DNA from: Deltaproteobacteria bacterium
GTDB taxonomy: Bacteria; Myxococcota_A; Polyangia; Polyangiales; Houyiibacteriaceae
DNA: 64,000 nt
Direction of reading: 5' to 3'
Assembly: GCA_017644045.1 (NCBI GenBank)
Contig: JAEPMI010000012.1
Span: 62,001-126,000, forward strand
Shown here: positions 57,667-64,000 of the stretch, piece by piece
Layout of the letters: each line of letters opens with the position of its first letter
Numbering within the stretch: position 1 is the first letter of the stretch
Notes under the pieces: model-generated
Database searches by the model: none
The model's input: the letters and a program-made list of their open reading frames with translations, nothing else
What the model was told of the DNA's origin: nothing
Position numbers and translations under genes: made by a program

Positions 57667-58781
57667 GCCTGGGTCTCCTTCGACCCGGCCGCGGCGGCCA
57701 GGCCCTTCAGGTACTCGTCGGCGAGACGCTGCTGGTCCGCCGGCTTGGTCTGCTCGCGGAGCACCTCTTCGGCAGCGGTGACCGCCGCGCTGGCCATCTC
57801 GGCCGTGAGGTCTTCGCGGAGCTGCTTCATCCGCTGCTGGATGGTGAACTCGACGTCCTTGCGGATGGCGGCGGCCTTGGACTCGGCCTCGGCCACGATC
57901 CGGTCGCGCTCCTGCTCACCGGCGCGGACCATTTCGCCACGCAGGCTCTCGAGCTGCCCGTCGAGGGCTTCGAGGCGCTCGGCGTACTCTGCCTTCTTGG
58001 CCTCGGCCTCGGCCTTGAGGCGCTGCGCCTCGGCGAGGTGCTCCTCGATCTCGCGGCGACGCGCCTCGAGCGCCTTGGGCACCGCCTTCCCCTTCCTGAA
58101 GAGGAACCAGTAGAAGAGGAAGATCAGGCAGAGGAACGTGATGGCCGACGCCTGGAAGGCGCGATCGGAGAAGATGGCACCAACGGAGACGTGACCACCG
58201 TGATGCTCTTCGTGGCCCTCGGCGTGCTCACCCTCGAGCTCGCTCTCCTCGATGAGCGCCAGCAGGTCGGCGTCTTCCTCACCCGGGTCGAGCGCCTCTT
58301 CCTCCGCGAAGTCCTCGCCCTCGAGGTTCTCCTCGGCGGCCATGGCTTCGAGCTCCGCCTCGGAGGTCTCGAGCGCGACCTCGTCGGCGCTCGGTGCGAT
58401 CTCCGGGGACTCCAGCTCGGTGGCGGCCTCGGCGGCGGCAGCGGCCTCCGCAGCGGCGGCTTCCGCGGCAGCCTCGGCCTCGGCGGCAGCGGCAGCGGCC
58501 TCGCGGGCCTCACGAGCCGCAGCCAGGCGCTCACGACGCTCGGCGAGCTCGGCGGCGGTCGGGCCGGTCATCGCGCTGGGCGCCTCCATGGTGGCCGCGG
58601 CCTCCATGGTCGGGGCGGCCTCCATCGCGGCGGCCATCGTCGGAGCCGCTTCCATGGTGGGCGCGGCTTCCATCGCGGCGGCCATGGTCGGCTGCTCTTC
58701 CTCGGGCTGCTGCGCGAGGGCGAAGGCGGGGACGAGGCTGGCCGCAAGGACCAGCATCAGGCTCTTGGTCGGGGCGGTCAT
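57663..58781 (-). CDS. atpF: Fo-ATPase b subunit with a long acidic N-terminal extension
   Basis: A 372-residue protein, about twice the normal length of AtpF (about 160-190). Residues 1-23 form a signal-peptide-like segment ([18 protein letters not shown]). Residues 24-185 are Ala/Glu/Met repeats of low complexity, such as [20 protein letters not shown] His-rich [12 protein letters not shown] region precedes the one transmembrane helix ([14 protein letters not shown], about 212-229). After that a normal coiled b-type stalk runs to the end. Signal-like extensions with a GHH motif occur in other deltaproteobacterial AtpF proteins, but I know of none this long. Confidence 0.88.
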   Translation of the reverse strand: MTAPTKSLMLVLAASLVPAFALAQQPEEEQPTMAAAMEAAPTMEAAPTMAAAMEAAPTMEAAATMEAPSAMTGPTAAELAERRERLAAAREAREAAAAAAEAEAAAEAAAAEAAAAAEAATELESPEIAPSADEVALETSEAELEAMAAEENLEGEDFAEEEALDPGEEDADLLALIEESELEGEHAEGHEEHHGGHVSVGAIFSDRAFQASAITFLCLIFLFYWFLFRKGKAVPKALEARRREIEEHLAEAQRLKAEAEAKKAEYAERLEALDGQLESLRGEMVRAGEQERDRIVAEAESKAAAIRKDVEFTIQQRMKQLREDLTAEMASAAVTAAEEVLREQTKPADQQRLADEYLKGLAAAAGSKETQA

Positions 58782-58782
58782 G

Positions 58783-59247
58783 TCAGGCGACCTCTCGCTC
58801 GAGGAGCTTGCTGGCGATCTGCTTGGCGAGAACCGGCGTCTGCGCCTCGAGCTCGGCGCGGACCTTGGCCGCCTCCTTGTCGAGGGTGGCCTCGGCCTCG
58901 GCGAGCTGCTTGGCGGTCTGCTCACGGACCTTCTCGAGCACCTGCGCCTCGAGGCGCTTGCCCTCGGCGCGGAGCTTCTCGCGCTCTTCACCGGCCTTGA
59001 GGCGCGCGGCGCGCATCTCGGAGGCGAGCTTGTCTTCGGCGCTCGAGGCGTCCGCCTGGAGCTCCTTGGCCTGCTTCTTCGCGCCGTCGATCATCTCGTC
59101 GCGCTTCTCGATGAGGCGGATGACCGGCCCGAACACGAGGGCCTTGAGGATGAGGAAGGCGACGAAGAAGATCCCCATCTGGATGAAGAACGTTCCATCC
59201 AGGTCGATGAGGCTGCCTTCGGAGAGGAGAGCGCTGAGGAGGTGCAT
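58783..59247 (-). CDS. atpF': Fo-ATPase b' subunit
   Basis: A 154-residue protein with one N-terminal transmembrane segment (FIQMGIFFVAFLILKALVFG) and a long charged coiled coil, the plain b-type stalk. With atpF it forms the b-b' heterodimer seen in some bacteria and chloroplasts. First gene of the atp transcript here; atpB and atpE (a and c subunits) are absent and must be elsewhere. The next gene, atpF, starts 1 nt after its stop. Confidence 0.92.
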   Translation of the reverse strand: MHLLSALLSEGSLIDLDGTFFIQMGIFFVAFLILKALVFGPVIRLIEKRDEMIDGAKKQAKELQADASSAEDKLASEMRAARLKAGEEREKLRAEGKRLEAQVLEKVREQTAKQLAEAEATLDKEAAKVRAELEAQTPVLAKQIASKLLEREVA

Positions 59248-59353
59248 GCGATTCTCGGAGTGCTTTGGGCCCGTTGGGCGCTTCCGAACGGAGAGCTAGG
59301 GCCGCGGGTGCCGATTGCCCATCCTCGGGCTGGCCGGGGGCCTCGGCGCGCGC

Positions 59354-59381
59354 GGAATAGCATGGAGAATGGCCCCGTCAA
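59354..59381 (-). promoter_or_regulatory. Candidate sigma-70-type promoter of the atp operon
   Basis: On the minus strand, TTGACG (59381-59376) and TATTCC (59359-59354) are separated by 16 nt. The -35 box matches the consensus at five of six bases, the -10 at three or four. The predicted start would leave a leader of about 100 nt before atpF'. Confidence 0.42.
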
Positions 59382-59439
59382 CCGTTGCGGGACCCAGGCC
59401 AGCGTGTCCCTCGTGCTCACCCTCGCCCCGACCCTCTCC

Positions 59440-59464
59440 CTTCATCTCTCGGCGAGAGATGAAG
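59440..59464. repeat. Perfect 11-bp hairpin in a simple-repeat block
   Basis: CTTCATCTCTC (59440-59450), loop GGC, GAGAGATGAAG (59454-59464). Perfect stem, no U-run, set between CCCTCGCC-like and GGCGAGGG-like repeats that are themselves inverted. Confidence 0.85.
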
Positions 59465-59555
59465 TCGAGCTTTGCCCAGTGATCCCGAGCTCTTCTGGAT
59501 GGCGAGGGCGAGGGCGAGGGTCAGGGTGAGGGAGAAAGCGCACCCAGGCGCCGGC

Positions 59556-60437
59556 TCAGAGCTCGACGCGCTCGTCGCCGATCGCGTAACGCTCGCCGTC
59601 CCAGTGGCCTCGGCGAGCGAACGCGCCGTCCGGGCTCACGTCGTAGACCCAGAGACCCTCGGCGCCCTCCTGGGTCGTGCTGCCCGCGCCGAACAGCGTC
59701 ATCGACGTCTCGGGCACGGTCACCGAGTAGCACTTGTGGACGTGCCCATGGACGATCGCACCTCGCTCGACCGACCCGCAGATCGCCAACAGCTCGTCGG
59801 CGTTCTCGAGCCCATGGTTCGGCGTGTCCGGTCGGCCGCTCTTCAATCGGGGCGCGTAGTGGGTCATCACGAAGACGAAGCGCCCGGCGACCTTGGGGTG
59901 GGCGAGCGCGTCCTTGAGCCCATCCATCTGCGCATCGGGAATCCGGCCGCTCGAGCGCATGATCGGCGGGTTCGGGCGCGCGCTGTTGACCGTGATGACC
60001 GCGACGTGGTCGCCGAAGAGTCGAACCTGCGGCCAGACCTCGTCCCGGACGAGCTCGGGCAGATCGGTCGCGAGGACGTCGGCGAAGTGGTTCTCGAAGA
60101 CCCCGAGCGCGTCGGGCAGGTAGACGTCGTGGTTGCCCGGGACGGTGACGAAGCCCGTGGCCGCCTCGCGGATGGGCTCGATCGCCTTCCGCGCGTAGGC
60201 GATCTCGGGCTCGGTCCCGAGCGCGGTGTAGTCGCCGCTGCAGAGCGCCACGTCGATGCCCTCGGCCTCGACCAGGTCGGCGAGCGCCCGGACCTTCGCC
60301 GGTGCCTCGCGGTAGTGCTTCGCGCGGCGGAGCCGCAGATTCATCCAGCCGATGAAGCGCTTATTGAAGAACTTACGGCTCGACACCTCCTTGAACCCCT
60401 GTTCGAGGTGGATGTCGCTGAAGTGGAGGAAGCGCAC
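59556..60437 (-). CDS. Metallophosphoesterase
   Basis: A 293-residue calcineurin-like phosphoesterase with the metal-ligand motifs in order: FSDIHLE (D-x-H, residues 7-9), CSGDYT (GD), VPGNHDVYLP (GNHD), MTHYAP (H) and VHGHVH (GHxH, near 230). The enzyme hydrolyses a phosphoester with a two-metal site; substrate unknown. Start GTG at 60437 puts the first motif at the expected distance; upstream frame sequence is the shadow of argC. It follows argC on the same strand by 26 nt. Confidence 0.86.
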   Translation of the reverse strand: MRFLHFSDIHLEQGFKEVSSRKFFNKRFIGWMNLRLRRAKHYREAPAKVRALADLVEAEGIDVALCSGDYTALGTEPEIAYARKAIEPIREAATGFVTVPGNHDVYLPDALGVFENHFADVLATDLPELVRDEVWPQVRLFGDHVAVITVNSARPNPPIMRSSGRIPDAQMDGLKDALAHPKVAGRFVFVMTHYAPRLKSGRPDTPNHGLENADELLAICGSVERGAIVHGHVHKCYSVTVPETSMTLFGAGSTTQEGAEGLWVYDVSPDGAFARRGHWDGERYAIGDERVEL

Positions 60438-60463
60438 GAGTTCGTTGTAGGTGGACCGCCGGC

Positions 60464-61516
60464 TCAGGGCCAGGCGGCGGGCTGCTCGAGGCCCATGCCC
60501 TCCGGGAGATCGAAGCGGACGTTCGCTGCCTGGATCGCCTGGCCGGCAGCGCCCTTCACCAGGTTGTCGACCGTGCCCATCGCGATGACCTTGCCGGAGC
60601 GCTGGTCGAGGGCGTAGCCGAGGTGAACGCGGTTGCTGCCGCGAATCCACAGGGTGTCCGGCGCCTGGCCGGGGTCGAGCACGACCACCGACGGCGATCC
60701 GGCATAGCGTTCCCGTGCGGCGGCCGTCAGCGACTCGACGGTCGCACCCTCGGCGGCGTCGGCGTAGGCGGTGATGAGGATGCCGCGGGTCATCGGGACG
60801 AGGTGCGGCGTGAAGAGGACCTTCAACGGAGTCCCCGCCGCGCGCCCGAGCTCCTGGTCGATCTCGGGGGTGTGGCGATGGGACCCGACCTTGTACGCGC
60901 GGATCCCCTCCGCAGCCTCCGGCAGGTGAGTCTTCGGCGAGGGCTTGCGCCCTGCACCGGACACGCCGCTCTTGGCGTCGATGACGATGCCCGCCGGCTT
61001 GGCGAGCCCGGCCTCGAGGATCGGTGCGAGCGCGAGGATCGCCGCGGTCGGGTAACAACCGGGGACCGCGACCAGATCGGCCGAGGCGATCGCCTCGCGG
61101 TTGAGCTCCACGAGCCCGTACACCCGCTCCGGATGCCGATGGGGCGCGCCGTGCTCGCCGTACCACTCGGCGTAGACGTCGAGATCGGCCAGCCGGAAGT
61201 CCGCGCTCAGGTCGAAGACGACGAGCCCCTTCTGACGAAGCGCGTCGACCGACGGGGCGCTCGCGCCATGCGGCAGCGCGCAGAAGGCCACGTCGGCGCG
61301 TTCGGCGATCGCCTCGGCGTCGAAGGGCTCCACCACTCCGTCGAGGATCCCGAGAAAGCTCGGGAGGACCTGCGCGATCGGCTCGCCCGCGGTCGAGTGA
61401 CCGGCGACGTAGCCGATCGAGAAGCGCGGATGGCCGTGGAGGAGCCGGAGGAGCTCGGCGCCGGTGTAGCCGGTGGCGCCGATGACTGCGGCTCGGATGT
61501 CAGACTGCGTGCTCAT
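60464..61516 (-). CDS. argC: N-acetyl-gamma-glutamyl-phosphate reductase
   Basis: A 350-residue protein with the NADP motif VIGATGYTGAELLRLLHGHP at the N-terminus, the catalytic Cys154 in VPGCYPTA and HRHTPEIDQELG near residue 210. It reduces N-acetylglutamyl phosphate to the semialdehyde, the third step of arginine synthesis. No other arginine genes are adjacent. Its start overlaps the stop of a small lipoprotein gene by 4 nt. Confidence 0.96.
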   Translation of the reverse strand: MSTQSDIRAAVIGATGYTGAELLRLLHGHPRFSIGYVAGHSTAGEPIAQVLPSFLGILDGVVEPFDAEAIAERADVAFCALPHGASAPSVDALRQKGLVVFDLSADFRLADLDVYAEWYGEHGAPHRHPERVYGLVELNREAIASADLVAVPGCYPTAAILALAPILEAGLAKPAGIVIDAKSGVSGAGRKPSPKTHLPEAAEGIRAYKVGSHRHTPEIDQELGRAAGTPLKVLFTPHLVPMTRGILITAYADAAEGATVESLTAAARERYAGSPSVVVLDPGQAPDTLWIRGSNRVHLGYALDQRSGKVIAMGTVDNLVKGAAGQAIQAANVRFDLPEGMGLEQPAAWP

Positions 61517-61815
61517 TCTTGCTCCCGCTCTTGCGGATCATCGCGAAGCCAACCGCCGTAGCCACCGACGTACGCCGCTCTGTTGCCGCACCCCTCAACA
61601 CCGATGTGAGACGCATGGCGACCAACCTTCCCAAACAGGCGGTAGCTCAACTGGTCCGTCGGACAGTCCAGGTCGAAGCTCGCTCGCTCCTCGAGACTCT
61701 CGACCGCGCGCTGCCAGTAGGATTCGTGGATGGAGATTCCCGTGACCACGATCTTCTTTCGGCACCCGCCAACCAGACTCACCAACATGAACGAGAGCAT
61801 CAGTAGTCGGGTCAT
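61513..61815 (-). CDS. Small hypothetical lipoprotein
   Basis: A 100-residue lipoprotein (start ATG 61815, lipobox VGGC). After it come a short basic stretch and a domain with ASFDLDCPTDQLSYRLFG, then VEGCGNRAAYV. This Cys-Pro...Gly-Cys-Gly-x-Arg-Ala pattern is one that I associate with a family of short myxobacterial surface proteins, but its role is not known. ATGA overlap with argC suggests cotranscription. Confidence 0.72.
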   Translation of the reverse strand: MTRLLMLSFMLVSLVGGCRKKIVVTGISIHESYWQRAVESLEERASFDLDCPTDQLSYRLFGKVGRHASHIGVEGCGNRAAYVGGYGGWLRDDPQEREQE

Positions 61816-61857
61816 GGAGCCGTTTATCACGACAGCGGGGGGTGCACACCAAACGCG

Positions 61858-61888
61858 AAAGGCCGCGGGCGAAATCGCCAGCGGCCCT
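61858..61888 (-). terminator. Terminator of the rplM-rpsI operon
   Basis: GGCCGC (61861-61866) and GCGGCC (61881-61886) form the outer stem, and GGCGA/TCGCC continues it inward with one mismatch. On the minus strand it follows the rpsI stop by about 20 nt; the tail TTTCGCGTTT is weakly U-rich. Confidence 0.65.
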
Positions 61889-61908
61889 TCGAGCGCAGGA
61901 AGCGAAGC

Positions 61909-62319
61909 TCAGCGCTTCGAGTACTGGAACTTCTTGCGGGCGCCCGGCTGACCGGGCTTCTTGCGCTCCTTCTCACGCGCGTCGCGGGTCAGGAGACCGG
62001 CGCGCTTGAGGGGCGGCTTGAGCGCGTCGTCGTACGCGACGAGGGCGCGGGAGATGCCGTGCCGGACCGCCTCGGCCTGGGAAGCGACGCCGCCACCCTG
62101 GACCGTGACCTCGACATCGAACGACTCGCGCTTCGACGTGGCGTCGAAGGGCTGCTCGATGATCATCCGGAGGACGTCGCGCGGGAAGTAGTCCTCGAAC
62201 GCGCGACCGTTGATCTTGTACTGACCGGAGCCGTTCTCGGAGAGAAACACGCGGGCAACCGCGTTCTTGCGCTTACCGGTGCCGTAGAAGCGGCCATCGA
62301 TGACCTTGGGCCTTGCCAT
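61909..62319 (-). CDS. rpsI: 30S ribosomal protein S9
   Basis: A 136-residue protein with the N-terminal YGTGKRKNAVARVFL, GRAFEDYF, TVQGGGVASQAEAVRHGISRAL, and a Lys/Arg C-terminus ending QYSKR, the invariant tail that reaches the P-site tRNA. Paired with rplM 10 nt upstream, the standard order. Confidence 0.98.
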   Translation of the reverse strand: MARPKVIDGRFYGTGKRKNAVARVFLSENGSGQYKINGRAFEDYFPRDVLRMIIEQPFDATSKRESFDVEVTVQGGGVASQAEAVRHGISRALVAYDDALKPPLKRAGLLTRDAREKERKKPGQPGARKKFQYSKR

Positions 62320-62329
62320 CTCTAATACC

Positions 62330-62758
62330 TCAGAACTTGAAGGGCTCGGGCTTCTGAGCCGAATGGGGGTGCTTGTCGCCGGCGTAGACCTTGAGCTTCT
62401 TCGCCTGACGGCGACCCAAGCTGGTCTTGGGCAGCATGCCCTTGACGGCCTTCTCGATCACGAACTCCGGACGACGGCCGATGAGGTCGCGGTAACGCTC
62501 CTCCTTGAGGCCACCCGGGTAGTGGGAGTGGTGGTACCAGCGCTTCTGGTCGAGCTTGCCGCCCGTGAGCTTCACCTTCTCCGCGTTGACGACGACCACG
62601 AAGTCGCCGTTGTCGGCGTGAGGGGAGAAGTCCGCGCGGTGCTTACCGCGAAGGACGCTGGCGACTCGGGACGCGAGGCGCCCGAGAGGGATGTCGGAAG
62701 CGTCCAGGACATACCAGGACCGCTCGGTGTCGTTGTTGGAAGCGCTATCGGTGCGCAT
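62330..62758 (-). CDS. rplM: 50S ribosomal protein L13
   Basis: A 142-residue protein with [40 protein letters not shown] and [13 protein letters not shown], all standard L13 blocks. Start ATG at 62758; a longer frame reading to 62866 adds no family sequence. First gene of the rplM-rpsI pair. Confidence 0.98.
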   Translation of the reverse strand: MRTDSASNNDTERSWYVLDASDIPLGRLASRVASVLRGKHRADFSPHADNGDFVVVVNAEKVKLTGGKLDQKRWYHHSHYPGGLKEERYRDLIGRRPEFVIEKAVKGMLPKTSLGRRQAKKLKVYAGDKHPHSAQKPEPFKF

Positions 62759-62953
62759 GGCTGCCTCGTAGAGTCCTCGGCGGGAAAAGAGCCCCGGCGT
62801 CGAGGGGGCGCGTCTAGTAGCGGGCCCTGGGGGCCGTGTCAAGGCGGGGGCGCCCTTCCCTGCCAACGGAAATGAATGAAGTCGAACGCGGGGTCGTCGA
62901 TAATGGCGAGCAGGAGCAAAACCCCTGCACCCCCCGAAAACGGGAGATTCCCC

Positions 62954-63670
62954 ATGAACACCGCCCTCTTCCTGTCACTCTTCACGCTCTTCGGCAACCC
63001 GCTCGGCCCGACCACCACGGTGCGCCAAGCGGCGATCGCCCCCGCGCTGCAGGTCCGGGCCACCACCTCCCCGACCGTGCGGGTGCAGCCCTCGGCCTCC
63101 CCGACCCAGGTCACCCCGATTCGCCGGCCGCGAACCCGCGTCCCGGTCCGCAACCCTCGCCTCGAGCGGGAGCCCCAGGAGCCTCAGGAGCCGCAGGGCA
63201 CCGGCGCCTACACCTGCACCGTCCTGGAAAACGGGGCGGCCGGCGCGGCCTCCTACCGGGTCGTGAAGGGCTCTCAGACCGTGGCCACCGGGCGCTGCGG
63301 CAGCCCCGCCGCCAGCATCGCGGCCGGTGACTACCGGATCATCGTCACCCTCGACGGGATGGCCGATGGCGCCAACCGCAACATGCCCCTGACCATCCGG
63401 AACGGCCGCACCTCGAGCGTCCGGGCCGTCTTCGAGACCTCCCGCCTGACCGTCACCACCATGCACGACGGTCGGCGGATCCCGGGCCGGGCCGTGCTCA
63501 AGAAGAACGGCCGGGTCGTCGCCTCCCTCGGTAGCGGCGTGTACTCGAAGGTCAGCTCCGGCACCTATCAGGTCGAGGTCACCGTCAACTACGGCTCGGT
63601 CCGTGGCAGCCGGACGATCGACCTCGAGCTCTCCCCCGGCCAGGTCCGGGCCCTGAACGTCCCCTTCTGA
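62954..63670 (+). CDS. Secreted protein with PEGA/carboxypeptidase-regulatory-like beta domains
   Basis: A 238-residue product with a Sec signal (start ATG 62954, [18 protein letters not shown]), a Pro/Arg-rich linker with EPQEPQEPQ repeats, and two or three short beta-sandwich repeats. Examples are [20 protein letters not shown] followed by [16 protein letters not shown], the pattern of PEGA or carboxypeptidase-regulatory modules. A longer frame from 62876 would remove the signal from the N-terminus and is rejected. Function unknown; surface or envelope role likely. Confidence 0.68.
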   Translation: MNTALFLSLFTLFGNPLGPTTTVRQAAIAPALQVRATTSPTVRVQPSASPTQVTPIRRPRTRVPVRNPRLEREPQEPQEPQGTGAYTCTVLENGAAGAASYRVVKGSQTVATGRCGSPAASIAAGDYRIIVTLDGMADGANRNMPLTIRNGRTSSVRAVFETSRLTVTTMHDGRRIPGRAVLKKNGRVVASLGSGVYSKVSSGTYQVEVTVNYGSVRGSRTIDLELSPGQVRALNVPF

Positions 63671-63704
63671 CGCCGCTCGTCGGCTCCATCCTCTCCATCC
63701 ACCC

Positions 63705-63738
63705 GGCGCCACCACCCCTGCAAGGGGTCGGTGGCGCC
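63705..63738 (+). terminator. Terminator after the PEGA-like gene
   Basis: GGCGCCACC(A)CCCC (63705-63718) pairs with GGGG(TC)GGTGGCGCC (63724-63738) to give a strong GC stem with a short loop, followed by ACCCTTTT. Confidence 0.75.
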
Positions 63739-63781
63739 ACCCTTTTGGCGATCTCGGCTGGTCGGCCGGCGCCGGAGGGTT

Positions 63782-63943
63782 GCAGGCCGTTGAAGAACTG
63801 GCGTGAGGTGATTTGTGGTCTGGGTGTGTGCCATGGTGCGTCCGCGAGCCGAGGAAATGCCAAGTATTTTTGAGCGCGAGTGGACGGCGGCAGGGTGCGT
63901 GCTCAGGGCGCGAAGCGCCCGCGCCAGTTCTTCAACGGGCTGC
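63782..63943. mobile_element. 162-bp element with 22-bp terminal inverted repeats (MITE-like)
   Basis: The left end (63782-63803) and the right end (63922-63943, inverted) match at 21 of 22 bases; the shared core is CCGTTGAAGAACTGGCG. The interior has no convincing gene, one AT-rich spot (AAGTATTTTTGA near 63860) and a small GGGCGCGAAGCGCCC hairpin (63906-63920). No clear target-site duplication was found. Confidence 0.6.
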
Positions 63944-63955
63944 TAGCATCGCTGA

Positions 63956-64000
63956 GTGGAGACCGAGCCACAGCGGCCCATCGAGCCCCCTCCGCCGCCG
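63956..64000 (+). CDS. Possible start of a gene running off the right edge
   Basis: A GTG at 63956 opens a frame of 15 codons reading VETEPQRPIEPPPPP to the window end, a Pro-rich start of the kind seen in secreted or membrane-anchored myxobacterial proteins. There is no clear ribosome site and too little sequence to judge. Confidence 0.3.
   Translation, partial: METEPQRPIEPPPPP

Larger units (their letters stand above)
59248..59555. other. 308-bp region between atpF' and the metallophosphoesterase: promoter and repeats
   Basis: No gene is supported. It contains a candidate atp promoter (59354-59381), a perfect 11-bp hairpin CTTCATCTCTC...GAGAGATGAAG (59440-59464, 3-nt loop), and GAGGGC/CTCGCC-type simple repeats on either side (about 59408-59438 and 59502-59533) that are roughly inverted to each other, so the whole block is an imperfect palindrome. 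Confidence 0.6.

Noticed and set aside
62876-62953. Longer start for the PEGA-like protein at 62876
   Set aside because: It would place 26 charged residues before a clear signal peptide; the ATG at 62954 has a GGGAGAT site.

Overview
The window is GC-rich, tightly packed DNA whose gene content fits a myxobacterium (Myxococcota), most likely of the Polyangiales/Sandaracinaceae type. The pointers are many lipoproteins with Asp/Gly/Ala-rich linkers after the lipobox, DUF1552 and DUF1592 partners, a Ser/Thr kinase with a PEGA tail, a sterol reductase, an RHS core fragment and a hybrid PAS kinase. The taxonomic call is inference from content; there is no rRNA or tRNA to anchor it.

Layout. 1-5.9 kb: cell-surface and small-molecule genes (DUF2490 protein, CFA-type methyltransferase, VOC protein, two lipoproteins) and a DJ-1/PfpI protein beside a GlxA-type regulator. 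5.9-9.6 kb: ERG4/ERG24-type sterol reductase and a PAS hybrid histidine kinase. 9.6-17.2 kb: ferritin-like protein, Old Yellow Enzyme with divergent LysR, acyl-ACP desaturase with its own ACP, murein endopeptidase, FetAB metal exporter, tryptophan dioxygenase. 17.2-23.3 kb: two secreted polysaccharide-active lipoproteins, XRE-cupin regulator, two SDRs and a diverged QueA homologue. 23.4-28.3 kb: a self-contained tetR-adaptor-RND efflux operon with a double palindromic operator. 28.4-38.3 kb: accessory region with an alpha/beta hydrolase, a Cys-repeat lipoprotein, a GNAT/P-loop fusion, a 960-residue propeller-WGR-DUF1963-like protein, and an orphan RHS tip with a possible caspase-like domain followed by a lipoprotein.

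38.6-44.4 kb holds what I consider the most interesting set: a long-form GTP cyclohydrolase II (URC1 type), a DUF1688 protein (URC4 type) overlapping it by 4 nt, and a LysR-upp (uracil phosphoribosyltransferase, URC6 function) pair nearby. Together these are the core of the URC pyrimidine-catabolic route known from yeast. 44.5-50.2 kb: two unknowns (one with DUF3829), a 94-nt REP-like hairpin, and the DUF1592/DUF1552 pair.

50.3-59.4 kb is the F1Fo-ATPase peripheral locus (atpF'-F-H-A-G and atpD-C, all minus strand), split by a Ser/Thr kinase on the plus strand. Its b subunit has a very long acidic Ala/Glu-rich N-terminal extension and its alpha subunit an insertion. 59.5-64 kb: metallophosphoesterase, argC, a small lipoprotein, rpsI-rplM, a PEGA-like secreted protein and a short element with 22-bp inverted repeats. 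No CRISPR array, tRNA, rRNA or intact insertion sequence was seen.
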